Positions 1-12,700 of a stretch of DNA of 64,000 nt are shown piece after piece. Location of the stretch: the NCBI GenBank assembly GCA_032717465.1, contig CM064671.1, forward strand, positions 53,631,991 through 53,695,990, written 5' to 3'. The notes under the pieces are model-generated. The model was not told where the DNA came from. It worked only from the letters and a program-made list of their open reading frames with translations, and ran no database searches. This DNA comes from Coenobita brevimanus (taxonomy: Eukaryota; Arthropoda; Malacostraca; Decapoda; Coenobitidae). The position numbers and the translations under genes were made by a program. Numbering within the stretch: the first letter of the stretch is position 1; the number at the start of each line of letters is the position of its first letter.

Positions 1-1830
1 CCTGGGAGTCACTTCCTACCTCATTGAACACTGACTGGCTCCCCGTCCTTTAAGTCCAAGGCACCGGAGGTGGAGGTACAACAGTTGTTCTGGATGATCC
101 TCGTTAGACACCTAGAGTCATTCCACTTGTACACTGATGGCCATAAGTTGGATGAATGTGTGGGTGCGAGTGTGTGATCTAATGAGTTCCGCATCCATTT
201 TCACTTGCCCCCCCCCCCCATACTTATGTATTCACGGCCGAATTATTTGCCACAGATCAATCTATGGACTTGGCTTTACATTCAAATTACTACAGTTTTG
301 TCATTTTCTCGGACTCTAAGTCTACCCTACAGGCAATTCATTCGTGTAGGACTGATTTACATGAGGTCCTGGGCTGCATTATCAAAAAGTTGCACACATG
401 TGCTAAATCCTTCACTCTGATCTGGGTGCCTGGTCATTGCGGTATTTATGGCAATGACCTGGCTGACATACTAGCTAAATTAGCTGTAGAATTCGAGAAA
501 ACTTGGGACGTTCCTCGGGAGCTATAATGTAGTCTCTCTTTTGGAAAGAAATCAATTAATCTTCTGTGTCAAAGTTAGTGGACTGACCTGGTGATTTCAT
601 TAGTCAAAAGAACCGTATGTGATTGGTTCAGTTCCTCCTGTGGATGCAGGAGGGAGGAGGTCGCTTTAGCTTGCATCTGCATGAACTCCACCTTAATGAC
701 ACATATGTTACCATATATTAACCCGTGGATTGCGAGACACAGCTCAGGCTGGGTAGCATCGCATTCCAAGCCACAGCTCAGGCTGTGCTGGTCGTGCATT
801 GGCGTAAACAACTCGACCTCCAAGCAGACTTATGCATGTCAATGAATAAACATAGAGAGATTTTTTTTTTCTTTTCACCAGATGATGCCCTGGATGTTTA
901 TCTTCAAGTTTAAACAAAACCAAAAACAAAATTTTGATTTTTATTCATTTTTTCACTACTCCCACACTTAAACTTATGCATGGCCCTACGCAAAGACAGA
1001 GATTTTTTTTTTTTTTACTAGATGATGCCATGGAGGATTATCTTCAAGTTTATAACAAACAAAGACTAAGAAAATCTTTTTTTCCCTTCTTGTTTTGCAC
1101 ACCACGGGATGGGATAAAAAAAAATAATAATTGCGCAATCTACGGGTTGACAATTTCCACCCGCGATGTACCACGTGTGATGCAGTGTTATCTATTAGTC
1201 ACATTCTTTTGTGCAGCAGTAAGTATGATGGGGAACGTACTTCTCTGGTTGCCTACTGTAGGACAAATGCGCACCCTTTCACACTTGATTCAGTCTTGGG
1301 CAATGGGGACATTGTTTTGACTAATAAAGTGATGGCTCTCCTGAGAGACCAGACTGCTTAGAGAGTTGTAATTTATTTTATGAACTTGGTTGCTGCTTAC
1401 TTATTTATTGTATGTGTCTATATTTTTACCATTTTGTTCACTTATTTATATTTTGTTTCTATATTGGGGTATGGTTTTTGTACATATGTCTATGTCAGTA
1501 CATTTTTATATATTTGTGAATTGCAGAAGGAGGTTACATTTATATGAACTGTATACATTTTTTTCTTCTTTTGCTCAGGACCAATAAAATCTTACTTGTT
1601 CCCGTTTATGTATTTTTTTACATAAATTTGATATGTATTTGATTATATTGTAGTAGTATACTGTAGTAATGAGTCTACATGTGATGTATAGACGGAAGTA
1701 CTTGTCCTGGTACTATCCATGTATACTAATGTATTGTTTATTACTTATTGTGTTTTATAAACATGAATAATAACTTAATACTGGTATGAAATAAATGAAA
1801 ATATTTCATATCATTATTTTGGCTTTCATG
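1..1830 (+). pseudogene. Decayed RNase H-bearing non-LTR retrotransposon, 3' part (LINE-F)
   Basis: Reading frames on the plus strand give the 3' end of a LINE polyprotein. A frameshifted RNase H domain runs from about 120 to 530: an opening YTDG, then FSDSKSTLQAI near 310-345, then WVPGHCGIYGNDLAD near 423-468, which are the catalytic-site motifs of the family. Further on, 591-720 matches the RREE...LTH region and 1131-1361 matches the C-terminal Cys/His stretch (CTTCD...ISHILLC) typical of I/Jockey/R1-type elements with RNase H. The body is interrupted by about 400 bases of T-rich sequence between them. AATAAA-type signals at 1583 and 1788 and A/T-rich sequence follow. The left edge runs off the window. 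Many frameshifts show it is dead. Clade assignment is uncertain. Confidence 0.75.
844..1060. repeat. Direct duplication inside LINE remnant
   Basis: Two similar segments, about 860-912 and 998-1052, share a T-run followed by AGATGATGCC and TATCTTCAAGTTT. They lie in the stretch that separates the RNase H part from the C-terminal part of the LINE remnant, so they belong to a later insertion or a local duplication. Confidence 0.6.
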
Positions 1831-2449
1831 ATTATCGATTCTTGCTGGTCTAATGCCCATACAGAGTGATGGCCATTTGTAAAAATAAGTGCCTACCGTT
1901 CTTAATAGCAACCAGACCCTACCCTGCTTTCTTATTTATGTGGGTGGTAGAACTTACGTTTGGAGCCTGGCATGAAGTTGGTGGATCAATGAGGTGCCCT
2001 GTGTCTCTCATGTGTATGGCGACCTTACTCCTCGACATCCAGAGGCCTGTCAGGTGTGTCGGAGCATGTGGCAAGTGTTCCTGTGATACTGATGGGATCT
2101 CTGTCTGGCAGCTCATGTGCTGAGCCTACCTGGCTCTGCCCAACGTGACTGGCTCTTCAGTTTCCACTTTTACGTGCACCGGCGTGGTCGTTGTGGCTGC
2201 TGCAATTTTCCATTATTCTACATCAGGCCGAAGAAGTGTGGAGTGTGACGGATTCGTTCTTTGATGTTCACCCTGCCTGTTTTGATTGCAAGACGGTGTA
2301 AACCGTCTTTGTTCTAAGGGATTGATAACCATGTACATTTCTGGATGTGTGCTTTGAATGCGTTTTTCCAGTCACCACCTCATCCACCACTTCCATTAAA
2401 TTTTGTGAATGTCTGCATCAAAGTAACCTGATACAGGGATATGTACATG
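1831..2449. other. Unassigned sequence
   Basis: No domain, splice-supported exon or repeat was recognised here. The 85-codon plus frame at 1866-2123 is cysteine-rich but matches nothing I know and lacks supporting signals. Confidence 0.5.
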
Positions 2450-3529
<1,080 letters not shown>

Positions 3530-6490
3530 TGACTCGAGCTGCCTGGAACCACACTCTGACTCACTTCTTCATTTCTATAACATTCGTTGCGTTACCTCTA
3601 ACTTTCTCTCTGTTGAGCACCTACTCTCCTCCTCTAAACCTCACCTTCTTTTTCTAACTGACACTCAGCTGTCTGAGGCAACTGACAGCAAACCCTTTTT
3701 TCTATCCTCCTACTTTCTCTATACTCATATCAAAGCCAAAGTGGCTGTTGTGTATATATGTGCAACAACCAATCTTGCTCTCGTGCTGCTGAACTCGATT
3801 CTTCTTAATTCTCTACACTCTGGCTTCGGCTTTCCTGTCATTCTTTGACTAAATATATCTGTGCTGTTTACTTATCCCCTAAATTCTATTGACTATAAAA
3901 AATTCTTCGACTATCCTACTTCTACGATGGAATACATTATATCCATTTCTCCTTTCTCTGAAATCTCCATTCTAGGAGATTTCAATGTTCACCACCACCT
4001 TTGGCTCTCCTCTCCTTTCACGGATCCACCTGGTGAACAAGCCTACATCTTTTCTATCCTTTATGACTTAGAGCAGCTTGTACAGCACCCTACCTGTATC
4101 CCTGACCGCCTTGGAGAGAGCTCCAACATACTTGACCTCTTCCTCACAACTAATGCTTCTGCTTACTCTGTTAATCTTTTCTCTCCGTTGGGATCCTCTG
4201 ATCACAACCTTATTACCTTAACCTGTCCTATCACTCCGGTACGGCCTGTGGACCCTCCAGGGAAACGTCGTCTGTGGCATTTTGGGAGGCCCTCAGGCAG
4301 TACTTCTTTGATTTTCCCTGGAATGATTATTGCTTCCATGGCCGGGAGCCATCTGAGTGTGCCTTACGCATTATGGAGGTTATTCTCTCGGGCATGGAAG
4401 CATACATTCCTTTCTCATATCCTTTGACTAATGCAAGAAATCCTTGGTTTAATCACGCTTGTTCTAATGCTGTCTGCAACAAGAGAGGGCCTACAAAAGA
4501 TACCGGAGCCAACCCACCCCTGAATCACATCATCTTTACATTTCTGCCCGGAATCGTGCTAAGTCTGTTCTTCGCTCTACTAAAAATAATTTCATCCATA
4601 CTAAATGCTCTCAACTCTCCAACTCGAATTCTTCCTGCTCCTTCTGGCACATTGCCAAAAGTTTTTCTAACAACTTTACCTCATCATCCTTCCCTCCTCT
4701 TTTCTACTCTGATGGTTCTGTAGCTATTTCTTCTACTGATAAAGCAGATCTCTTCGCACAGACTTTCTCCTCCAATTCCACCTTAGACGATTCCGGTGCT
4801 GTTCCTCCATCACTTCCCCCCTCTGACTTCCTCATGGCTGACATTAAAATTTCTTCAGTTGATGTATTTTCTGCCATCACTGGCCTCAGTACTAACAAGG
4901 CATATGGGCCTGATGGTGTTCCTCCTGTTGTTCTCAAGAACTGTGCTTCTGTGCTTACACCTTGCCTAGGCAAACTCTTTTGCCTTTGACTGTCAACTTG
5001 TACCTTTCCTTCTTGCTGGAAGTTTGCTTTCATTCAGCCAGTCCCAAAGAAGGGTGACCACTCCCAACCCTCCAACTATCGTCCAATTGTTTTAACGTCC
5101 TGTATTTCAAAAGTTTTCGAGTCATTTCTCAATAGAAAAATTTTAAGGCATCTTTCCTATCACAATCTTCTTTCCGATCGTCAGTACGGGTTCCGTCAGG
5201 GACGCTCAACTGGCGATCTTCTCACCTACCTTTCAGACTCTTGGTCATCCTCCGTTCGGGACTTTGGCGAAAGCTTTGCCATTGCACTTGACATCTCAAA
5301 GGCTTTCGATCGAGTCTGGCATAAATCTTTAATTTCCAAACGGCCCTCCCACAGTTTCTATACTTCTATCTGTGCCTTCATCGCTAGCTTCCTTTCTGGT
5401 AGTTCTATAGCCGCTGTTGTAGATGGCCATCGTTCTTCTCCTAGATCTATCAACAGTGGTGTTCCTCAGGGCTCTGTCCTATCACCAACTCTCTTCCTTT
5501 TATTCATCAATGATCTTCTAAGCTGTACATCTAACCCTATCCACTCATACGCTAATGACTCCACCCTTCACCTTTCCATTCGGTTCCTGCAACGCCCATC
5601 TCAACAGTTACTTCAACAAACAAGGGATGAAGCTATGGCACACCTAATGTCTGACTTGGCTCGTATCTCTGACTGAGGTAAAAATAATCTTGTTTTTAAT
5701 GCATCTAAGACTCAGTTCTTACACCTATCAACCCGACAAAATCTTCCACAGGTATACCCACTAATGTTTAATAATATTCAGCTTAATCCTGCATCATCCT
5801 TGAACATGCTTGGGGCTTCATTTACTCGGGACTTATCTTGGAAAGATCATATTACATCTCTCGTAAAATCTGCTTCCAAGAGATTAGGTGTGCTAAGCTG
5901 ACTCCGCTCTTTCTTTACCCCTGCACAATTGTTGACTCTATACAGGGGTTTTATCCGCCCCTGTGTGGAGTACAACTCTCATGTGTGGGGAGGCTCCCAA
6001 CATACAGCTCTTCTCAATAGGGTGGAGGCAAAGGCTTTTCGTCTCATTAACTCTCCTCCTCTTACTGACTCCCTTCAACCTCTGTCTGTTTGCCGCACTA
6101 TTGCATCTTTATCTCTTTTCTATCGCTACTTTAATGGTCACTGCTCCTGTGAACTGTCTGCTTGCATTCCTCCACCTCTATGAAGGGCGCGTAGCATCCG
6201 TCTGGCAGCAAACTCATCCCTTTTCTGTCCAACTCTCTAATGCAAGAGTTAACCGTTACTCCCAGTCTTTCATTTATGCAACAGGTCAGCTCTGGAACTG
6301 TCTCCCTCTGTCTGTATTTCCTGCTGCCTATGATCCCCAGTCTTTCAAACGCAGTGTGTCCAGACATCTCAAAATGATCGGATCTTGAATTTGGATCTAT
6401 ATTGTATTTTGTTTTTCTCTTGGAGGGAACTGTTACTTCGGGCTCATGGCCTTTGGTTCCTTCTTCCTCACATTAAAAAAAAAAAATCAA
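3530..6490 (+). mobile_element. Jockey/CR1-type LINE, degenerate plus-strand copy (LINE-A)
   Basis: This is a non-LTR retrotransposon encoding an apurinic-type endonuclease followed by reverse transcriptase, without RNase H. Endonuclease motifs appear between about 3575 and 4250, including [13 protein letters not shown] (3970-4008) and [12 protein letters not shown] near 4190-4225. Reverse transcriptase runs about 5035-5700, with YGFRQGRSTGD, ALDISKAFDRVWHKS and SGVPQGSVLSPTLF. The catalytic box at 5548-5559 reads YAND instead of YADD, and there are frameshifts and stops (for example near 4987 and 5674). The C-terminal R-x-N-R-Y-S-Q-S-F...WNCLPLSVFP...FKRSVSRHL block ends at about 6388. The 3' end (GGTTCCTTCTTCC then an A-run) is at about 6445-6486. 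A second copy lies inverted at 9770-12700. Confidence 0.85.
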
Positions 6491-6542
6491 CCTTAGACGA
6501 TTCCGGTGCTGTTCCTCCATCACCTCCCCTCTGTGACTTCCT

Positions 6543-6545
<3 letters not shown>
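6487..6545 (+). repeat. LINE-A internal segment duplicated after its poly(A)
   Basis: Directly after the A-run that ends LINE-A, about 58 bases repeat an internal part of the same element (compare 4780-4838: TTAGACGATTCCGGTGCTG and onward), ending where the TG microsatellite begins. Confidence 0.8.

Positions 6546-6611
<66 letters not shown>
6545..6611. repeat. TG microsatellite
   Basis: About 33 uninterrupted TG units. Confidence 0.97.
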
Positions 6612-6613
<2 letters not shown>

Positions 6614-7106
6614 TGCCAGTGTTTTATCTATTACAACAAAATTTTGTACTGAGGTACACCCCAGCAAGGAGTAAGTTTTACACATGGTAGAACCAATGAT
6701 CCTCCGTTCTACTGGAAGAACGACAACGGCTACTGGGATGAATTGTATAGTTTGGAGGGTTCTGTAGGTGAGAGGATGATGATGGTGGGTATGTGGTGCT
6801 GGCGAGTGTGGTGTTGGTAATTATGGTGTACATGACAGGGTAGCTGGGTGGTGAAACTTAATGGACTGAAATGTATATAAAGGACAACATTATCAAAAAA
6901 TGTGTAAGAGATTCACAAGGAAAACAGAAGGGGCAAGGGAAGACTAGGAATCATTTCAGTTTGTTTTTTTCTATCTAGCAAACCGAAGCTATCCACAGAC
7001 GTTGATTTCCTCCTCGACGAGGCTTTACCCATGATAGAATCAGTGAAGATCCCTATATAGACTTGGAGTACAAGGAGAGGGACAGTAAGCTCCCCTCCTT
7101 CCCTCA
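6612..7106. other. Unassigned sequence between TG and CA microsatellites
   Basis: No gene recognised. An acceptor-like tract (TTTTTTTCTATCTAG) at about 6965-6979 is followed by a short plus-strand acidic frame (KPKLSTDVDFLLDEA) ending at a TAG near 7060. Both strands are open here, so I do not call an exon. Confidence 0.4.

Positions 7107-7173
<67 letters not shown>
7107..7173. repeat. AC microsatellite
   Basis: About 32 uninterrupted AC units. Confidence 0.97.
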
Positions 7174-7175
<2 letters not shown>

Positions 7176-7199
7176 ATTCTAAGACTGATCATGATACGA

Positions 7200-7600
7200 G
7201 TACCAAAGGTTAATAGAATGGGTGGTGTAGAAGGAAGTGTGGGTGGTGGTGTAGGTGGCTAGGTTGTGAAGGTGGGAGGGGAGTATACTCGCAAGTGGGA
7301 GGTGAGTGTAAATGGGTATAGGTGGCTGGGAAGGTACTGTAACTGGGAGGATAGGGTAAGAGGGTCAGTGGTGTAGATGGATGGGTAGTGGAAATGGGTC
7401 GGTGGTGTAGATGGGATGTCAGTGTCAGAAAGAGAATAGTGTATGTGGGTCGGTGGTGTAGATGGGTGTACAGTACTGGGGGTCGGTGGTGTAGATGGGA
7501 AGTTAGTGTCAGAAAGAGGATAGTGTATTTAGGTCGATGGTGTAAGTGGGTCGTGAGATGGTTGAACAGTTGGTTAAGTGGTGTGGGTTAGAGAGTGTTG
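7200..7600. repeat. G/T-rich minisatellite-like region
   Basis: GGTCGGTGGTGTAGATGGG and near variants recur at about 7397, 7447, 7480 and 7532, with a longer unit containing AGTGTCAGAAAGAG at about 7420 and 7507. The wider 7200-7600 region is degenerate GGTGGTGTAG-rich sequence. Confidence 0.75.
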
Positions 7601-8040
7601 TGTGTTTAAAATTTGTGCGAGTGCCGTAGGTCAAGAAAGAGAGAATTTATCCAGCTCTTATAACCAATGGAATGTAGGTACCACAGAAGGCAATAATTGC
7701 AGGATTAACTGAAAGTACTGTATTTATTTATTTTTTAACAATAAGCGTGCGAGGTTAGCCAAAGCTTACGTAAATCTACGGTAAGTTAAAAACCAAGGCC
7801 GCAGGATAATATGGAAATAACACCTTCAGTCCGGTGAAGTATTACCTTTTATTATGTGTCCGATTCTGGTCATAGGCTTCACAGCCTGCTTCCAAGGCCC
7901 AGTAGTCCTCCTACATTCCATACACCTCTACATGTCACCACCTCGGCGCTAACACCCACCATCTATATTGAATACATGCTAGGGATGTCTCGTACAGGAC
8001 TGGTGTATTGACATTAGCGGGGTTATTGTCACGACATGTC
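7601..8040. other. Unassigned sequence
   Basis: Nothing recognisable; no long frame and no simple repeat. Confidence 0.5.
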
Positions 8041-8084
8041 GGCGTGTCTCCTGGTAGATCATTAAAGTCTTATTTAATGAAATT

Positions 8085-8185
8085 CACATCCTTAAACTGT
8101 TCCCTGCCCCAGCAGGGATTTCAACCTGGGTCCAGCAGGACTGCAGGCCACCTCTCTACCGATTGAGCCACCACCTGCTGGGCCA
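8085..8185 (-). mobile_element. tRNA-derived SINE head (minus strand)
   Basis: Read on the minus strand from 8185, the sequence has a Pol III A-box-like TGGCTCAATCGGTAGAG and, about 40 bases on, a B-box-like GGTTGAAATCC. This is the internal promoter arrangement of tRNA-derived SINEs. The arms do not form a proper acceptor stem, so it is not a functional tRNA gene. The 3' limit of the element is unclear. Confidence 0.55.
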
Positions 8186-8344
8186 CATACTGTTGCTCTG
8201 ATTCCGCTTTGAAGGCTTTTTTTTTTTTTTTCCAGTCAGGGAGGGAAAACACAGCCTAATATTCCCCTTAGTGCAAAATGTTCCCTGAAATCTTATTAAA
8301 ACCACCTGGATGCAGCAAAAATAAATTCTTGGAGAGAATAACTT

Positions 8345-8408
8345 TTCTGGCTTGTGGCGTTTGGTTCCTTCTCTGCATTTCAAAAAAATTTTTATCAACC
8401 TTGGACTA
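8345..8408 (+). mobile_element. Short 3'-end fragment of LINE-A
   Basis: GGCGTTTGGTTCCTTCT...CATTTCAAAAAAATTTTTATCAACCTTGG resembles the terminal bases of LINE-A at 6445-6495 (same GGTTCCTTCTTC block, A-run and ATCAACCTT). This suggests a severely 5'-truncated insertion. Confidence 0.55.
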
Positions 8409-9510
8409 ATCTTAGTGAAAAGTTTCAGGGCCATGAAAGGGTTAAATATTTCAGGTTTGAAAACAACAGATCAGAGGTCAAGGTCTCATGGAAGGGTGAA
8501 GCGTCCGATCTCCGACTGATTGTGCGGGTGCTGTGCTCTCTGAGTGTCCCTTCACATTATTATTTCCAGACCATTAATCAGAGCTTCCACTATTCCCCTT
8601 ACTTTTACGACTCCAGTTTAGGTTAAATAATCAACAACCTTCAGAATTTCTTCTGACAAGGTGACCTTTCAAATTCAATGCAAGAACACTTTATAAAACG
8701 TATGAAGATGCACGGATGGCAGTGCCAAAACCGCTGGAAAAAGATCGTGGCAGTGCTTGTGTACTTCTGTCCCTACACTTATTTCTTTTATACTGCCGGT
8801 AAGTGTTATTATGGTGCAACATGTATTTAATCATTGCTGCACCCAAAACGAAAATGCCATTATCAGGGTGCTGAACCATGTGATGAAAAAAAAAAAAATC
8901 TTTAAAACTGTTTGAATGGGTTTATTTGTACTTTAAATGTCGGGATCTTGTTCCTATGTTTTTTGCATTGCCCCCTCCCCTACATCTTCATACATTTTCT
9001 AAAATGTAACTTTAATCTCTTTCTGTGGTACTACACAGTCTAGATATGTTTCATTACTCTGATTCGCTTCACATCACTCTTTATCACTGGCGATACTAAC
9101 CAACATATATGGCAGTATTAACAATTGGAAACTGAAGAATAAAGTTAGAAACTATTTTTGTTGACCACTTTAAGGTGAAGGCGAATCTGATACAGGTTGA
9201 AATGTATGAACATTTTTTATGAAAATGATTGTCAAAGTGAAATTTAACAATATAACTGAAATATAAAGTATTTCATTACCTAATAAGTTCATGACAGAGA
9301 AGTTTCACAAACAGTGAGAAATACTGGATGGTGGTCAAAATAAATTTTTTCTTGATTACAGCTATTAAAAATGTCCAGCAACTACTTGATACTATGCTAT
9401 AAGTATGAGATATACTTTGTATTCTGTTGTTGTCATACCGTATCAGAATATTTATTGAATATTAATAAGTTCATTTCATAACAGGGAAGATATAATAATA
9501 ATAGGCATAC
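8409..9510. other. Intron or 3' flank of the IR gene, no gene called
   Basis: No further IR exon was recognised on the minus strand, although the S2 end and TM4 should lie 3' of the exon at 9511-9731. A plus-strand open segment at 8678-8798 ends in a good donor (GCCG then GTAAGT) and contains HGWQCQNRWKKI, reminiscent of MADF/Myb-SANT domains. Support is too weak to annotate it as a gene. Confidence 0.4.
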
Positions 9511-9731
9511 CCTGAGATAATGCTCATTGGCCGAGTTCTTTTGCCAGATCATAATGATGTCAGAGTCGTCCAACACATCTCTCATATTCTGGTATCGCTG
9601 TGGAATGTGTCTGACAGCCAGTAGGGACACGAGGTTGCCGGCATAGCTCCGTGTCAGCACCAGCGTCGCCAGCATCCACACACCCACCACCACACGCTCC
9701 CACCACCAGGTATTGCGATTCTCGATCAGGT
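9511..9731 (-). CDS. IR exon: pore-to-TM3 and start of S2
   Basis: Intron ends TTTTCAG before 9731, and the donor GTATGC follows 9511. The 221 bases hold two bases completing a codon plus 73 full codons. The peptide starts LIENRNTWWWERVVVGVW, continues with a hydrophobic TM3 and the family signature LTRSYAGNLVSLLAVR (equivalent of the iGluR SYTANLAAF motif), then HIPQRYQNMRDVLDDS at the start of lobe S2. It joins in phase to the exon ending at 24094, making a G|AC aspartate codon at the junction. The next exon would begin in phase 0 but was not found in 1-9510. A minus-strand LINE-A copy begins only about 40 bases upstream in the intron. Confidence 0.85.
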
Positions 9732-9769
9732 CTGAAAATTTATAAACATATGATAAGTTACTTTTTTTT

Positions 9770-12700
9770 ATGCAAGGAAGAAGGAACCAAAGGCCGCGGG
9801 CCCGCAATTATTGTTCCTTCCAAAAGAAAAATAAAATACAAGAGAGAGCCAAAATTCATGATCCGATCATTTCGAGATGCCTGGACACACTGCGTTTGAA
9901 AGACTGGAGATCATGGGAGGCAGGAAATACAGATAGAGAGAAACAGTTGCAGAGCAGACCTGTTCCATAAATGAAGGCCTGGGAGTAACGGTTAACTCTT
10001 GTATTAGAGAGTTTGGCAGAAAAGGGATGAGAGTTGGCTACTAGACGGGTGCTACGTGCCTGTCGTAGAGATGGAGGAATGCATACAAACAGTTCAGAGG
10101 AGCAGTGACCATTGAGGTAGCGATAGAAAAGAGTTAAAGATGCAATAGTGCGGCGAGGAGACAGAGGTTGAAGGGAGTCAGGAAGAGGAGGAGAGTTAAT
10201 GAGACGAAAAGCCTTTGACTCCACCTTATTGAGAGGAGCTGTATGTGGGGATCCTCCCCACACCTGAAAGTTGTAACATAGGGGCGGATAAAACCCCTGT
10301 ATAGAGTCAACAATTGTGCAGAGGTAAAGAAGGAACGGAGTCGGCTTAGCACACCTAATCTCTTGGAGGCAGATTTTACAAGAGATGTAATATGATCTTT
10401 CCAAGATAAGTCCCAAGTAAATGAAACCCCAAGCATGTTCAAGGATGATGCAGGATTAAGCTGAATATTATTAAACATTAGTGGGTATACCTGTTTAAGA
10501 TGTTGTCAGGTTGATAGGTGTAAAAACTGAGTCTTTGAAGCATTAAAAACAACAAGATTATTTTACCCCAGCCAGAGATAAGAGCCAAATCAGACATTAG
10601 GTGCGCCATAGCCTCATCCCTTGTTTGTTGAAGCAACTGCTGAGATGGACGTTGCGAGAACCGAATGGAAAAGTGAAGAGTGGAGTCATCAGCGTATGAG
10701 TGGATGGGGTTAGGTGTACAGCTTAGAAGATCACTGATGAATAAAAGGAAGAGAGATGGTGATAGGACAGAGCCCTGAGGAACACCACTGTTCATAGATT
10801 GACGAGAAGAATGATGGCCGTCTACAACAGCGGCTATAGAACGACCAGAAATGAAGCTAAAGATGAAAGCACAGATAGAAGGATAGAAACTGTAAGAGGG
10901 CAGTTTGGAAACCAAAGATTTATGCCAGACTCGATCCAAAGCCTTTGAGATGTCAAGTGCAATGGCAAAGCTTTCGCCAAAGTCCCGAAAGGAGGATGAC
11001 CAGGAGCCTGAAAGGTAGGTGAGACGATCGCCAGTGGAGCGTCCCTGACGGAACCCATACTGACGATCAGAAAGAAGGTTGTGATAGGAAAGATGCCTTA
11101 AAATTTTTGTATTAAGAACTGACTCCAAAACTTTTGAGATACAGGATGTTAAAGCAATTGGACGATAGTTAGAGGGTTGGGAATGGTTAGCCTTCTTTGG
11201 GACTGGATGAATGAGAGCAAACCTCCAGCAAGAAGGAAAGGTACAAGTTGATAGACAAAGGCAAAAGAGTTTGCCTAGGCAGGGTGTAAGCACAGAAGCA
11301 CAGTTCCTGAGAACAACAGGAGGGATTCCATCAGCTCCATATGCCTTATTAGTATTGAGGCCTGTGATGGCAGAAAATACAAGAAATTATAATGTCGGCC
11401 ATAAGGAAGTCAGAGGAGGGAAATGATGGAGGAACAGAACCGGAATCGTCGAAAGTGGAATTGGAGGAGAAAGTCTGAGTGAAGAGATCTACTTCATCAG
11501 TAGAAGAAATAGCTACAGAGCTATCCGAGTAGAGTAGAGGATGGAAGGATGATGATGTAAAGTTGTTAGAAAGGTTTTGGCAAGGTGCCAGAAGGAGTGG
11601 GAAGAATTCGAGTTGAAGAGCTGAGAGCATTTAGTATGGATGAAATTATTTGTAGCAGAGCGAAGAACTGACTTAGCACAATTCTGGGCAGAAACGTATA
11701 AAATATGTTATTCAGGGGTGGGTTGGCTCAGGTACCTTTTATAGGCCCTCTCCTTGTTAGGGACAGCATTAGAACAAGCGTGATAAAACCATGTTTTTTT
11801 TTTTTGCATTAGTCAAAGGAAATGAGAGAGGAATGTATGCTTCTATGCCAGAGAGAATAACATTCGTAAATGCGCAAGCACACTCAGATGGCTCCCAGCC
11901 ATGGAAGTAATAATCATTCCAGGGAAAATCAAAGAAGTACTGCCTGAGGGCCTCCCAATTAGCAGCTCCAAAGTGCCACAGACAACATTTCTCTGGAGGG
12001 TCCACAGGCCGTACCGGAGCAGGTTAAGGTGATACGTTTGTGATCGGAGGAGCCCAATGGAGAGAAAAGATTAACAGTGTAAACAGAAGGATTAGTGGTA
12101 AGGAAGAGGTCAAGTATGTTGGAGCTCTCTCCAAGGCGGTCAGGGATACAGGTAGGGTGCTGTGCAAGCTGCTCTAGGTCATTAAGGATTGAAAAGATGT
12201 AGGCTTTTTCACCAGGTGGATCAGTGAAAGGAGAGGAAAGCCAAAGGTGGTGGTGAACACTGAAATCTATAATGGAAATTTCAGAGAAAGGAGAAATGGA
12301 TAGAATGTGTCCCATCGTAGAAGTAAGATAGTCAAAGAATTTTTGATAGTCAGTAGGGTCAGGAGATAAGTAAATAGTGCAGATATATTCAGTCACAGAA
12401 TGACAGGAAAGCCAAAGCCAGAGTGTAGAGAATTCTGAAGAATCTAGTTCAGGAACACAAGAGCAAGATAAGACGTTGCGTATATATACACAACAGCCAC
12501 CTTTGGCTTTGAAATGAGTATAGAGAAAGTAGGAGGATACAGAAAAGGGTCTGCTCTCAGTTGCCTCAGACAGCTGTGTCTCATTTAGAAAAAGGTGAGG
12601 ATTAGAGGAGGAGAGGTGGTGCTCAACAGAGCGAAAGTTAGAGGAAAGGCCGCGAATGTTGCAGAAATCCATTCTGTTTATTGCCAATGTATCAACAGTC
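9770..12700 (-). mobile_element. Jockey/CR1-type LINE, minus-strand copy (LINE-A)
   Basis: Same family as 3530-6490 but in the opposite orientation. The endonuclease frame (12687-11990) begins near CNIRGLSSNFRSVEHHL and includes [12 protein letters not shown] and GSSDHKRITLTC. The reverse transcriptase frame 11293-10478 has YGFRQGRSTGD, ALDISKALDRVWHKS, SGVPQGSVLSPSLF and an intact YADD near 10696-10685. The C-terminal part continues in other frames (10478-10134, 10416-9856) to FKRSVSRHLEMIGS. The 3' end, with GGTTCCTTCTTCC and an A-run, is at about 9795-9765. It lies inside the IR intron. Frameshifts between EN and RT and within RT show it is inactive, though less damaged at the catalytic box than its inverted partner. 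Confidence 0.87.

Noticed and set aside
6965..7063. Acceptor-like tract followed by KPKLSTDVDFLLDEALPM on the plus strand
   Set aside because: Only about 27 codons, also open on the other strand, and no donor or partner exon; chance cannot be excluded.
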